Below, piece after piece: positions 1-6,098 of a stretch of 9,758 nucleotides of DNA. The notes below the pieces were generated by a model, which did not search any database, was not told the origin of the DNA, and worked only from the letters and a program-made list of their open reading frames with translations. This stretch comes from Planctomycetota bacterium (GTDB lineage Bacteria; Planctomycetota; UBA8108; UBA1146; JAJFFE01). The stretch spans positions 1 to 9,758 of the forward strand of contig JAGQRC010000077.1 of NCBI GenBank assembly GCA_020425835.1. Reading direction: 5' to 3'. The translations under genes were made by a program, and so were the position numbers. The stretch's first letter is position 1; the number at the start of each line of letters is the position of its first letter.

Positions 1-2
1 TC

Positions 3-689
3 CTCAACATGATGTTCAAGATGACCGAGCTCAAGTACGTGCCGGATCCTGTGATCGAAAAGGCAGTGGACATTCTCTTTATCCTCCACGCCGACCACGA
101 GCAGAACTGCAGCACGTCGACGGTTCGCCTGGTGGGCTCGTCCGAGGTGAATCTCTTCGCGGCGATCTCGGCCGGCATCAGCGCGCTGTGGGGCTCGCGT
201 CACGGCGGAGCGAACCAACGGGTTCTCCAGATGCTCGAGGAGATCCGCGACAACGGCGGCGCCGTCAAGGATTGGGTCGACAAGGCGAAAGACAAGAACT
301 CCGGCTTCCGACTGTTCGGATTCGGGCACCGGGTCTACAAGAACTTCGATCCTCGCGCGAAGATCATCAAGAAGGCGTGCGACGATTTGCTCGACCATCT
401 CGGTCTGCAGGATCCGCTCCTCGACATCGCCCGCGAGCTCGAAGCCGCGGCGCTGGCCGACGAATACTTCATCGAGCGCAAGCTCTACCCGAACGTCGAT
501 TTCTACTCGGGGATCATGTACCGAGCGATGGGCATTCCCACGGACATGTTCACCGTCATGTTCGCGCTGGGCCGTCTGCCCGGCTGGATCTCGCACTGGA
601 TGGAAATGCGCGAGGACCCGGGTTACCGGATCGGTCGTCCCCGGCAGATCTACACCGGCGCAACCCTTCGCCACTACCCCGGAGCCTGA
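3..689 (+). CDS. gltA: Citrate synthase, C-terminal part (5' end outside window)
   Basis: Citrate synthase condenses oxaloacetate with acetyl-CoA to give citrate and CoA, the entry step of the TCA cycle, in the cytoplasm. The reading frame is open from the window edge and ends at TGA 687-689, so about 228 C-terminal residues are visible. Numbering from the Met codon at base 9, the catalytic residues expected for the family are present: His65 in WGSRHGGAN, His107 in [13 protein letters not shown] and Asp164 in [13 protein letters not shown]. The segment [16 protein letters not shown] and the CoA/citrate-binding [10 protein letters not shown] near the end match the hexameric GltA-type enzymes of Gram-negative bacteria. 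The Met at base 9 is internal: Leu-Asn precedes it in frame, as in full-length homologues. moaD starts 8 bases after the stop, so the three genes probably share a transcript. No defect is visible. Identification is very secure; only the missing N-terminus is unknown. Confidence 0.97.
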   Translation, partial: LNMMFKMTELKYVPDPVIEKAVDILFILHADHEQNCSTSTVRLVGSSEVNLFAAISAGISALWGSRHGGANQRVLQMLEEIRDNGGAVKDWVDKAKDKNSGFRLFGFGHRVYKNFDPRAKIIKKACDDLLDHLGLQDPLLDIARELEAAALADEYFIERKLYPNVDFYSGIMYRAMGIPTDMFTVMFALGRLPGWISHWMEMREDPGYRIGRPRQIYTGATLRHYPGA

Positions 690-697
690 GTTCGATC

Positions 698-949
698 GTG
701 TCGAAGCGCGTCGAAGTCCTCCTCTTCGCATCGCTCGCCGAGCGCGCTGCGACCGACCGGGTCGCGGTGGACGTCGAGGAGGACGACACGGCTTCCGACC
801 TCCTCGCCCGCATTGGGGAGTCGTGGCCTTCGCTCGCGGGCGGTCTCGCGTCCGTCCGTGTCGCTGTCGATCATCGTTTTCGCGCGGCGGACGAGCCGTT
901 GCTCCCCGGTGAGGAGTTTGCGCTCATTCCACCCGTGAGCGGGGGGTGA
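698..949 (+). CDS. moaD: Molybdopterin synthase small subunit MoaD
   Basis: MoaD is a ubiquitin-fold sulfur carrier. Its C-terminal glycine is activated to a thiocarboxylate that donates sulfur to precursor Z (cyclic pyranopterin monophosphate) inside the MoaD-MoaE complex, giving molybdopterin. The product is 83 residues, the usual size. It begins with a beta strand (VEVLLFASLAERA), contains the typical helix segment TASDLLARIGESWPSL, and ends in EEFALIPPVSGG with the required terminal Gly-Gly. GTG at 698 is chosen because it starts the fold at the expected point, lies 8 bases after the citrate synthase stop, and has GGAG at 681-684 upstream. The open frame extends further upstream, but only as a shadow of the citrate synthase gene. 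The last four bases overlap the moaE start (GTGA). ThiS also ends in GG, but the length, the ALIPPVSGG ending and the adjacent moaE favour MoaD. Confidence 0.93.
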   Translation: MSKRVEVLLFASLAERAATDRVAVDVEEDDTASDLLARIGESWPSLAGGLASVRVAVDHRFRAADEPLLPGEEFALIPPVSGG

Positions 950-1368
950 GCGTGTGGATCGAGCTGACGGGCGACGTGATCGACGAGGCGGAGATCGTCG
1001 AGCGAGTGACCACTCCGTCGAGTGGGGCGGTGGTCACGTTTCGCGGCGTCGTCCGCAACGAGCATCACGGCCGATCCGTCGAGCGGCTCGACTACTCCGC
1101 CTACGAGCCCATGGCTCGGGCCACCATGACCCAGATCGGTGATGAGCTTCGCGAGCGCTGGCCGGTTCTGGAGCTCGCGATCGTCCATCGGCTCGGGACA
1201 CTCGAGGTCGGGGAGGCGAGTATCTTCATCGCTCTGGCGCTCGCCCATCGCGCGGAGGGATTCGACGCCCTCCGTTACTCGATCGACCGCTTCAAGGAGA
1301 TCGTCCCGATCTGGAAGAAGGAGCACTTCCGCGACGGAAGCTCGGAGTGGGTTCACCAGGGCCACTGA
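946..1368 (+). CDS. moaE: Molybdopterin synthase catalytic subunit MoaE
   Basis: MoaE is the large subunit of molybdopterin synthase. It binds precursor Z and accepts two sulfurs from MoaD thiocarboxylate to form the dithiolene. The product is 140 residues. Family hallmarks in order are VTFRGVVRNEHHGRSV (about residues 30-45, with the conserved Arg37), YSAYEPMA (50-57), VHRLGTLEVGE (80-90), AHRAEGFDALRYSIDRFKEIVPIWKKE (100-126) and a Trp-containing C-terminus. Lys117 and Lys124, in FKE and WKK, correspond to the two catalytic lysines of the E. coli enzyme. The GTG at 946 overlaps the moaD stop in a GTGA, which implies translational coupling and equal subunit supply. A second in-frame GTG at 952 would remove only two residues. 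No other cofactor gene (moaA, moaC, moeA) is seen nearby, so the rest of the pathway must lie elsewhere. Confidence 0.96.
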   Translation: MSVWIELTGDVIDEAEIVERVTTPSSGAVVTFRGVVRNEHHGRSVERLDYSAYEPMARATMTQIGDELRERWPVLELAIVHRLGTLEVGEASIFIALALAHRAEGFDALRYSIDRFKEIVPIWKKEHFRDGSSEWVHQGH

Positions 1369-1522
1369 CCGGTGTCGGCGCCCGAGCCACTCGATGTCTG
1401 GCGAATCCGACCCGAGAGACTCTCCGAGGATCCCGATCGTGCCCACGTGATCGCCGAGCCCGAAACCGATCGCGGCGAACCCGCTCGACGCGAACTCGAC
1501 CGGGCTTCTCCGACACTCCCAA

Positions 1523-1536
1523 CCGGACAAGTCCGG
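1523..1536. promoter_or_regulatory. Perfect inverted repeat just upstream of a lipoprotein operon
   Basis: CCGGAC-AA-GTCCGG is a perfect dyad with six-base arms, ending five bases before the last G of the ribosome-binding purines (AGAGGA, about 1538-1543) of the gene starting at 1551. The two-base centre is too tight for a stable hairpin, so a protein-binding site is more natural. The rest of the 182-base gap after moaE (1369-1550) has no convincing -35/-10 pair and no terminator. Function is not shown. Confidence 0.3.
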
Positions 1537-1550
1537 GAGAGGAAACGGCC

Positions 1551-1970
1551 ATGCACTCCGCACTTCGCGCTCCGCGGGCGCTGGTTCTCGCGTCGTTCGC
1601 GGTCGTCGTCGCCAGTCTGAGCGGCTGTGTGCTCAGTCAGCAGACGGAAGGCACCTCGCTCCGGGATGAACAGGTCGGCGAGATCCAGGTCGGCGTCTCG
1701 ACGCGTTCCGATGTCACTCGCCTTCTCGGCCCACCGGATGAGATCATCTACTCCAATCGCGAACACGACGCGCTCGAAGAGCGGGCGTTCCGATACCGAA
1801 GATCGCGGACGAAGCAGACGGCGATGTTCTTGATCTTGTTCTCCACCCACCGCAGCGACACGAAGTACGACCACGTGATCGTGTTCTTCGACGATCGAGG
1901 CGTGGTCGAGAACATCGGGCTCCAGTTGGACTCCGACGAGGCGCGTTACGGACTTCCGTTCGGATCATGA
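1551..1970 (+). CDS. BamE/SmpA-like outer-membrane lipoprotein
   Basis: This encodes a 139-residue exported lipoprotein. A basic N-terminus, a hydrophobic stretch (LVLASFAVVVASL, residues 11-23) and the lipobox LSGC put the lipidated cysteine at Cys26. Residues 47-64, VGVSTRSDVTRLLGPPDE, match the signature of the BamE/SmpA/OmlA fold (a 'VGxSTRxDVxxLLGxP' pattern). A second conserved-looking part, YDHVIVFFDDRGVVENIG (107-124), resembles the closing strands of that fold. BamE itself is an accessory lipoprotein of the outer-membrane beta-barrel assembly machine, but many proteins share the fold, so a role in BAM is only a possibility. The ATG has a good ribosome-binding site (AGAGGA, about 7 bases upstream). 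The stop overlaps the start of a second protein with the same motif (ATGA at 1967-1970), suggesting a co-translated pair. The family call is fairly safe; the specific function is unknown. Confidence 0.85.
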   Translation: MHSALRAPRALVLASFAVVVASLSGCVLSQQTEGTSLRDEQVGEIQVGVSTRSDVTRLLGPPDEIIYSNREHDALEERAFRYRRSRTKQTAMFLILFSTHRSDTKYDHVIVFFDDRGVVENIGLQLDSDEARYGLPFGS

Positions 1971-2587
1971 GCCGAGACGTGTCGCGACCGAGCGCATCGA
2001 GCTCCATCGTGCGAAGGGTCGTCGCGGGGATCCTCTTCGCCACCCTCGCCGCGTCGAGCGGCTGCCGCCTCCACGTGGAGCGGATCGAGGATGGCTCCGG
2101 CTGGGCCGACCCCAGTGTCGACGCGATCCGCGTCGGAGTGGATGGCCGGACCGAAATCCTGGCGCGCTTCGGTCCTCCGCACCGACTCGAGTACACCGAG
2201 ACGACGGAGATCCTCGAGTATCGGCGTGGGGTGCATCGGGGGAGCGATCTGACCTTCCTGCTGCCGACTCAGGCCAACCCTATCACCAGCGCGGCGAATG
2301 GGATCCGCTCGTTCCTCGCGTTCTTCTTCCCCGAGCACGACGAGAACCCCGAGTTCGACCGAGAGGGTCGGACCGAGCGACTCGCCAAGGCTTTCGTCGA
2401 TTTCCTGTTCTCGTTCACACCGCTCTCGGTGTCGGCGGAGGACTCGTTGACGCTGCACAACCGGCGTCTCCGCTACGATGTGCTGCGTTGGATCCTCGAT
2501 CGAGAGGATCACTGCGTGATCGAGATGGAACTGCGGCGCGATGTCGACAGCGAAGCGTTGATCCGCTCATCGCTCCTGATCGAGTAG
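1967..2587 (+). CDS. Second BamE-like lipoprotein, longer paralogue
   Basis: This encodes a 206-residue exported protein, translationally coupled to the preceding gene through ATGA. The signal peptide (VRRVVAGILFATLAAS) ends in a weak lipobox, SSGC, with Cys33 as the likely lipidation site; Ser at -3 is unusual. Residues 56-76 contain VGVDGRTEILARFGPP, the same motif as in the upstream protein (VGVSTRSDVTRLLGPP), so the two are probably old tandem paralogues. The second protein has an additional middle part with a hydrophobic, Phe-rich patch (SFLAFFF, 115-121) and an acidic turn, absent from its partner. It ends in a strand-like region (RYDVLRWILDREDHCVIEMELRRD). The last 79 bases overlap the opposite-strand peptidase gene. 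The coding call is strong from the coupling, signal peptide and motif; no precise function can be assigned. Confidence 0.8.
   Translation: MSRDVSRPSASSSIVRRVVAGILFATLAASSGCRLHVERIEDGSGWADPSVDAIRVGVDGRTEILARFGPPHRLEYTETTEILEYRRGVHRGSDLTFLLPTQANPITSAANGIRSFLAFFFPEHDENPEFDREGRTERLAKAFVDFLFSFTPLSVSAEDSLTLHNRRLRYDVLRWILDREDHCVIEMELRRDVDSEALIRSSLLIE
2507..2521. repeat. Inverted repeat inside a convergent gene overlap
   Basis: GATCAC-TGC-GTGATC is a perfect six-base dyad with a three-base centre. It covers the stop codon of the minus-strand peptidase gene (2509-2511). A second palindrome, CTCGATCGAG, lies just before it at 2495-2504. A stem here could slow transcription from both sides, but no T-run follows on either strand, so it is not called a terminator. 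Confidence 0.3.
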
Positions 2588-3885
2588 TGCTGGATCCAGC
2601 GTCGCCACTCCCGGATCTCGGCTCGGCGGCGGCCCGGGTCGGCACTGCGCCAGAACTCCGGCCGCGCGATCGTCGGCTTCACTCGGCTCCGAGTCAGAGC
2701 ACCGGACGCCGCGACCCGAAGATCCGGGTCCGCGCTCTCCAGGAGGTCGATCAGCGGAGCGAGGAACGCGCCGCGGAACCCGCTCGGGATGATCTCGTCC
2801 GCGATCGCCCGTTGCTCGGCGGGGCGGCGCCCATCGCGGAGTCGCTGCAACAGGCTCGCTGCGAGGAGCCGCGCCGCCGGCGTCTCTGCCAGGTCGCCTG
2901 AAACGAGCCGAGCGGCGAGTCGGCTGCCGAGGACTCTCTCCTCCTCGTTCGGCGAGGCGAGGGATCGATGGAGTTCGGTCGAGAGACCCTCGATCTCGGC
3001 GCCGCCGAGCTCCAGCCATTGCTCGAGCGCCCACGCGCGGTGCGCCGGAGACTGGGCCAATTGCGACAGACGTACCGCCGGCGGTTGGGCGACAGCCATC
3101 GGGAGCCCCTCGAGCCGCGCCATCAGTTCATCCGTGCTCAGTGAGAGCAGCAATCGGAGCCGCTCCTCGAGCGGTCCCTCCAGATGTTCGAGCAGGTAGC
3201 AGACGGAGACGTAGCTCAGCGCATAGTTCCGCGTCTTGTTGCCCTGTCGGTGAAACGTCATCCATGACGCGTCGATCAATCGGCGGACCTCGCGGAGGAA
3301 TCCCTCTGTCCCGAGCTCGCCGAGGAGCGCGACGCGGGCGCGCCGATGGAGCCAGGGGTGGAAGTACGGGATCTGCAGTCGATCGTCTTCGTCGAGCCGC
3401 CCGGTTTCGATGACGCAGGCGAAGCCCTCGTTGAGCCAGTACTTCGAGTTGGATTCCGGGAACACCGAGATCAGGAAGTGGTGACTGAGCTCGTGCAGGA
3501 TGACGACTCGAGCCGACTCGAGTTGCTCGACCTCGCGCGGCGCGTCCGATGAGGTCTCGATGATCTGGGGCGAGAGATGCACGAGTCGGAGCATCGGCAA
3601 GTAGTAGCCCTCTTGACGGGGCGTCGGCAGGTAGACGTTCTTGCGGGCGAGCGCGTCGGTCTCGAACACGACTCGCGGCGACGGAACGTCGGGACCTCCG
3701 ATGGGGAAGACCTTCTCGAAGCCGCGCATCGCGCGCTCGATGAACTTTGCGGTGCTCTCCAGCCGGTCCGGGTCGTCGTCGCCGTAGACGGCGAGGTCAT
3801 CGCGGACGACACGGTGCTGATACATCAGCGTGCAGCCCGACAGCGAGAGCGCGAGAACCGCGATCGTTCCGAGTCTACAGCTCAC
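2509..3885 (-). CDS. Lipoprotein zinc-metallopeptidase (HEXXH, gluzincin-like) with helical C-terminal half
   Basis: This encodes a 458-residue predicted lipoprotein peptidase. The N-terminus VSCRLGTIAVLALSLSGC is a short signal peptide with lipobox LSGC (Cys18). Zinc-binding HELSH (His131, Glu132, His135) is followed by NEGFA with Glu153 as probable third ligand, as in gluzincins of the peptidase-MA type ('WLNEG(F/L)A'). All catalytic residues are present, so activity is plausible; the substrate is unknown. From about residue 250 the protein is alpha-helical and Leu/Ala/Arg-rich. FLAPLIDLLESADPDLRVAASGALTRSR near the C-terminus looks like a HEAT-type repeat. Start: GTG at 3885 overlaps the upstream gene's TGA (GTGA) and has GGAG eight bases before it; an ATG 16 codons upstream is possible but spoils the signal peptide. 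The last 26 codons run antisense into the BamE-like gene and look like a tail gained by loss of an earlier stop. Confidence 0.85.
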   Translation of the reverse strand: MSCRLGTIAVLALSLSGCTLMYQHRVVRDDLAVYGDDDPDRLESTAKFIERAMRGFEKVFPIGGPDVPSPRVVFETDALARKNVYLPTPRQEGYYLPMLRLVHLSPQIIETSSDAPREVEQLESARVVILHELSHHFLISVFPESNSKYWLNEGFACVIETGRLDEDDRLQIPYFHPWLHRRARVALLGELGTEGFLREVRRLIDASWMTFHRQGNKTRNYALSYVSVCYLLEHLEGPLEERLRLLLSLSTDELMARLEGLPMAVAQPPAVRLSQLAQSPAHRAWALEQWLELGGAEIEGLSTELHRSLASPNEEERVLGSRLAARLVSGDLAETPAARLLAASLLQRLRDGRRPAEQRAIADEIIPSGFRGAFLAPLIDLLESADPDLRVAASGALTRSRVKPTIARPEFWRSADPGRRRAEIREWRRWIQHYSIRSDERINASLSTSRRSSISITQ

Positions 3886-4337
3886 CGTCGAAGCTCCAGG
3901 GATCCTCCGGGGATCGATGACTCCTCCGCCCACGCGAGGGGATCGTCGGGCTGGATCAGCGTTCTCTGATGCGTCAGCTCCCCCTCGAGGTTCGTTCGGT
4001 AGCTCACGTAGGCCACGAGGTGACGGTCGACGTAGTACGAGTAGTGCACCTCGTAGAGTGGCGCGGCCGAGACCTCTCGCGGCTCGATCCCCTTCAGTCG
4101 GTCGCCGGAGTCGCGGACGTACTCCAGAGGCTCGAGCGGCTCGGCGAGCTGGACCTGGACGTGGAGCACATCTTTCTGGGCGGGGACCACGGTCACCGAG
4201 AGCGGCGCGGGGTGGGTGCGGCAGCCCGCGAGCGAGAGAAGCGCGAGCGTGGCGGCGGTGATGAACCCGAGAGCCCGATCGCGACGTCCGGCCGATCCAG
4301 GGGACGGCGACGCCGTCGAACGGGGAGCTGGGGTCAT
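3882..4337 (-). CDS. Small lipoprotein of unknown function
   Basis: This encodes a 151-residue exported lipoprotein. A Pro/Ser/Arg-rich N-terminus precedes a hydrophobic segment (ALGFITAATLALLSL) and lipobox LAGC (Cys39). The mature part is short and beta-rich: PLSVTVVPAQKDVLHVQVQLAEP, then YEVHYSYYVDRHLVAYVSYRTNL. No family is recognised. The ATG at 4337 is preceded by a strong GGAGG five bases upstream, so the start is clear even though the open frame continues further. The TGA overlaps the start of the metallopeptidase gene (GTGA), so both are made from one message, and the lipoprotein may be a partner, regulator or substrate of the peptidase; that is inference. It is divergent from the symporter gene. 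It could also be a fast-evolving envelope protein unrelated to the peptidase. Confidence 0.75.
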   Translation of the reverse strand: MTPAPRSTASPSPGSAGRRDRALGFITAATLALLSLAGCRTHPAPLSVTVVPAQKDVLHVQVQLAEPLEPLEYVRDSGDRLKGIEPREVSAAPLYEVHYSYYVDRHLVAYVSYRTNLEGELTHQRTLIQPDDPLAWAEESSIPGGSLELRR

Positions 4338-4396
4338 CGGCGCCTCCTCGTCGCGCGCTTTGGCTTCGGACTCCCTCCGGAGTCCTGCACCGCGGG

Positions 4397-4413
4397 GCCG
4401 ACGAGGGGTCGGC
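4397..4413. promoter_or_regulatory. Perfect hairpin in divergent intergenic region
   Basis: GCCGAC-GAGGG-GTCGGC has six-base perfect arms and a five-base loop. It lies 60 bases upstream of the minus-strand lipoprotein start, so it could form in that gene's leader RNA or act as a DNA dyad. There is no T-run, and its role is unproven. Confidence 0.25.
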
Positions 4414-4490
4414 GGACCGCGATGCCCGGACACGAGGAGAGGCTCGTCATTCGGGGACCTCCGCGGTCGGGCGACGCGACATCGGTCGCT

Positions 4491-4502
4491 GGTCACGTGA
4501 CC
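4491..4502. promoter_or_regulatory. Perfect 12-base palindrome, candidate operator
   Basis: GGTCACGTGACC is fully self-complementary and sits in the 279-base region between the divergent small lipoprotein (start 4337) and symporter (start 4617) genes. This is where an operator for a dimeric regulator would be expected. Around it I see no good -35/-10 pair; TACCAT at 4544-4549 is the best -10-like hexamer for the symporter but lacks a matching -35. The rest of the gap holds no gene I can support. Confidence 0.35.
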
Positions 4503-4616
4503 TCGACATCGATAGGCTGCCGGTCGCGGATGAGCCGCGATTCTACCATGCGATCCCTCTTCGCCGATCGACGATCTCCGGCGGTGGGCGGTCGCGGTGC
4601 TCGGGGTGGGAGTGCC

Positions 4617-6098
4617 GTGTCCCGACGAACGACGTTTCTCGTTGCCGGACCGTTGCTTGGAGTCTTGGCCGCGACTCTTCCGGTCGCCGGGCTGACCCTC
4701 GAGCAACGGCTCGTGCTCGGCATCACGGTCTGGACGGCCGCTTGGTGGGTCACCGAGCCGATTCCGATCCCGATCACCTCCCTCCTCCCGGCGATCCTGC
4801 TCCCCGTCTGCGGGATCGTCTCGGCCAAGGCCGCTGCGCAGTACTACAGCCACCATCTGATCCTGCTCGGCGGGTTCTTCATCGCCCAGGCCATCGAACG
4901 TTGGGGACTGCACAAGCGGATCGCATTGACGGTGATCGCGTTCGTCGGTGGCGGACCGTCGCGCCTGGTCCTCGGTTTCGCGACCGCGTCGGCGGTCCTG
5001 TCCATGTGGATCTCGAACACCGCTACCGCGCTGATGCTGGTGCCGATCGCGATGTCGGTGGTCCACCGGATCGGACGCGATGATCCCGACGGGCCGACCA
5101 CCTCACGCTTCGCGACCTGTCTGCTCCTGGCGGTCGCCTACGGGGCGAACGTGGGCGGAGTCGGCTCCCTGATCGGGACGCCGCCAAACCTGATCTTCGC
5201 CAGTGCGCTCCCCCGTGTCCCCGGCTATGCGCTCTCGGTCGACTTCCGCAGCTGGCTCGTCTTCGGTCTCCCGGTGGTGATCTCGTTCGTTCCGATCGTC
5301 GTGTGGGTGCTCCGCCGAGGCTTGCCGCCCGCGGTCGGTCTCGCCGAGGAGGGTGGACGCGAGTTGATCGTCGACGAGCGGCGAAGGCTCGGTCGCATGA
5401 CCGGCTCGGAGAAGCGCGTCCTCGTGGTGTTCGTCGCGACGGCGCTCCTCTGGATCGGCAAGGGCGGGGAGGGCGTGCCCGGATGGAGCCACCTGTTCGT
5501 CTGGCTCGGCGCGGTCGACGAGGCGCGACTCGACCAGCACGTCACGGATTCCCTCGTCGCCCTCGTGATGGCGATGACCCTCTTCGTGCTCCCATCCGCG
5601 GAGAAGGACCGTCGTCCCTTGCTCGAGTGGCGCGACGTCGAGCGGGTGCCGTGGGGGATGCTCTTCCTCTTCGGGGGGGGATTCGCGATCGCCGGGGCGT
5701 TCCAGGAAACCGGTCTCTCGGCGTGGATCGGGGGGCTCCTGTCCCGGGTGCTCGAGCTTCCCCGGCCCCTGCTGATCGCGGTGAGCGCCCTCGGCGTCAC
5801 CTTCCTGACCGAAGTCACTTCGAACACGGCGACGACGAACATCCTGATGCCGATCCTCTCCGCCGCCGCGGTCGAGGGCGGCGTTCACCCGCTCGTCCTG
5901 ATGCTCCCGGCGGTGATCGCCGTGTCGTTCGCCTTCATGTTGCCGGTCGCCACCGCTCCCAACGCGATCGTCTTCGCGACGGGTCGAGTGCCGATCATCA
6001 CGATGATCCGAACGGGGTTCATCTTGAACCTGATCGGAACGGTGATCGTGCTCCTGGTCTGCTGGTTCATCGCGCTGCCCTACTTCGGAGCGAGCTGA
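4617..6098 (+). CDS. DASS/SLC13-family sodium:dicarboxylate (or sulfate) symporter
   Basis: This is an inner-membrane secondary transporter of the divalent anion:Na+ symporter family, probably importing C4-dicarboxylates or related anions; 493 residues, the usual size. Features in order: first helix FLVAGPLLGVLAATLP; WWVTEPIPIPITSLLPAILLP; first sodium/substrate motif SNT (residues 133-135, in WISNTATALMLVP); SLIGTPPNLIF; a long cytoplasmic loop with EEGGRELIVDERRRL; GGGFAIAGAFQETGLS; second SNT motif (402-404, in EVTSNTATTNILMPI); and LPVATAPNAIVFATGR. About eleven hydrophobic helices and both SNT hairpins are intact. GTG at 4617 is chosen because GGAG lies four bases before it and third-position GC falls upstream. 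In-frame ATGs at 4548 and 4530 would add 23 or 29 Arg/Gly-rich residues and have poor ribosome sites. Substrate cannot be fixed from the sequence. The stop is directly adjacent to the stop of the convergent J-domain gene. Confidence 0.93.
   Translation: MSRRTTFLVAGPLLGVLAATLPVAGLTLEQRLVLGITVWTAAWWVTEPIPIPITSLLPAILLPVCGIVSAKAAAQYYSHHLILLGGFFIAQAIERWGLHKRIALTVIAFVGGGPSRLVLGFATASAVLSMWISNTATALMLVPIAMSVVHRIGRDDPDGPTTSRFATCLLLAVAYGANVGGVGSLIGTPPNLIFASALPRVPGYALSVDFRSWLVFGLPVVISFVPIVVWVLRRGLPPAVGLAEEGGRELIVDERRRLGRMTGSEKRVLVVFVATALLWIGKGGEGVPGWSHLFVWLGAVDEARLDQHVTDSLVALVMAMTLFVLPSAEKDRRPLLEWRDVERVPWGMLFLFGGGFAIAGAFQETGLSAWIGGLLSRVLELPRPLLIAVSALGVTFLTEVTSNTATTNILMPILSAAAVEGGVHPLVLMLPAVIAVSFAFMLPVATAPNAIVFATGRVPIITMIRTGFILNLIGTVIVLLVCWFIALPYFGAS

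Noticed and set aside
1372..1620. Open frame starting GTG three bases after moaE (82 codons)
   Set aside because: No ribosome-binding site, overlaps the signal peptide of the well-supported lipoprotein by about 70 bases, and becomes Arg/Ser-rich antisense-like sequence at its end. The first 35 residues look mildly protein-like, so it is kept here as a note.
1946..2512. Minus-strand open frame of 188 codons opposite the second BamE-like gene
   Set aside because: No ribosome site and no recognisable motif. The plus strand has a signal peptide, family motif and coupling.
3969..4616. Upstream extension of the symporter frame, antisense to the small lipoprotein
   Set aside because: The frame is open by chance. 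Homology to the DASS family starts only after about 4620, and third-position GC drops before 4617.
4338..5066. N-terminal extension of the minus-strand small lipoprotein frame
   Set aside because: It runs antisense to the symporter gene. The signal peptide, a strong GGAGG and ATG 4337 define the real start.
5103..5888. Minus-strand open frame of 261 codons opposite the symporter
   Set aside because: Extremely Arg/Glu/Asp/His-rich complement of hydrophobic helices, a standard antisense artefact.
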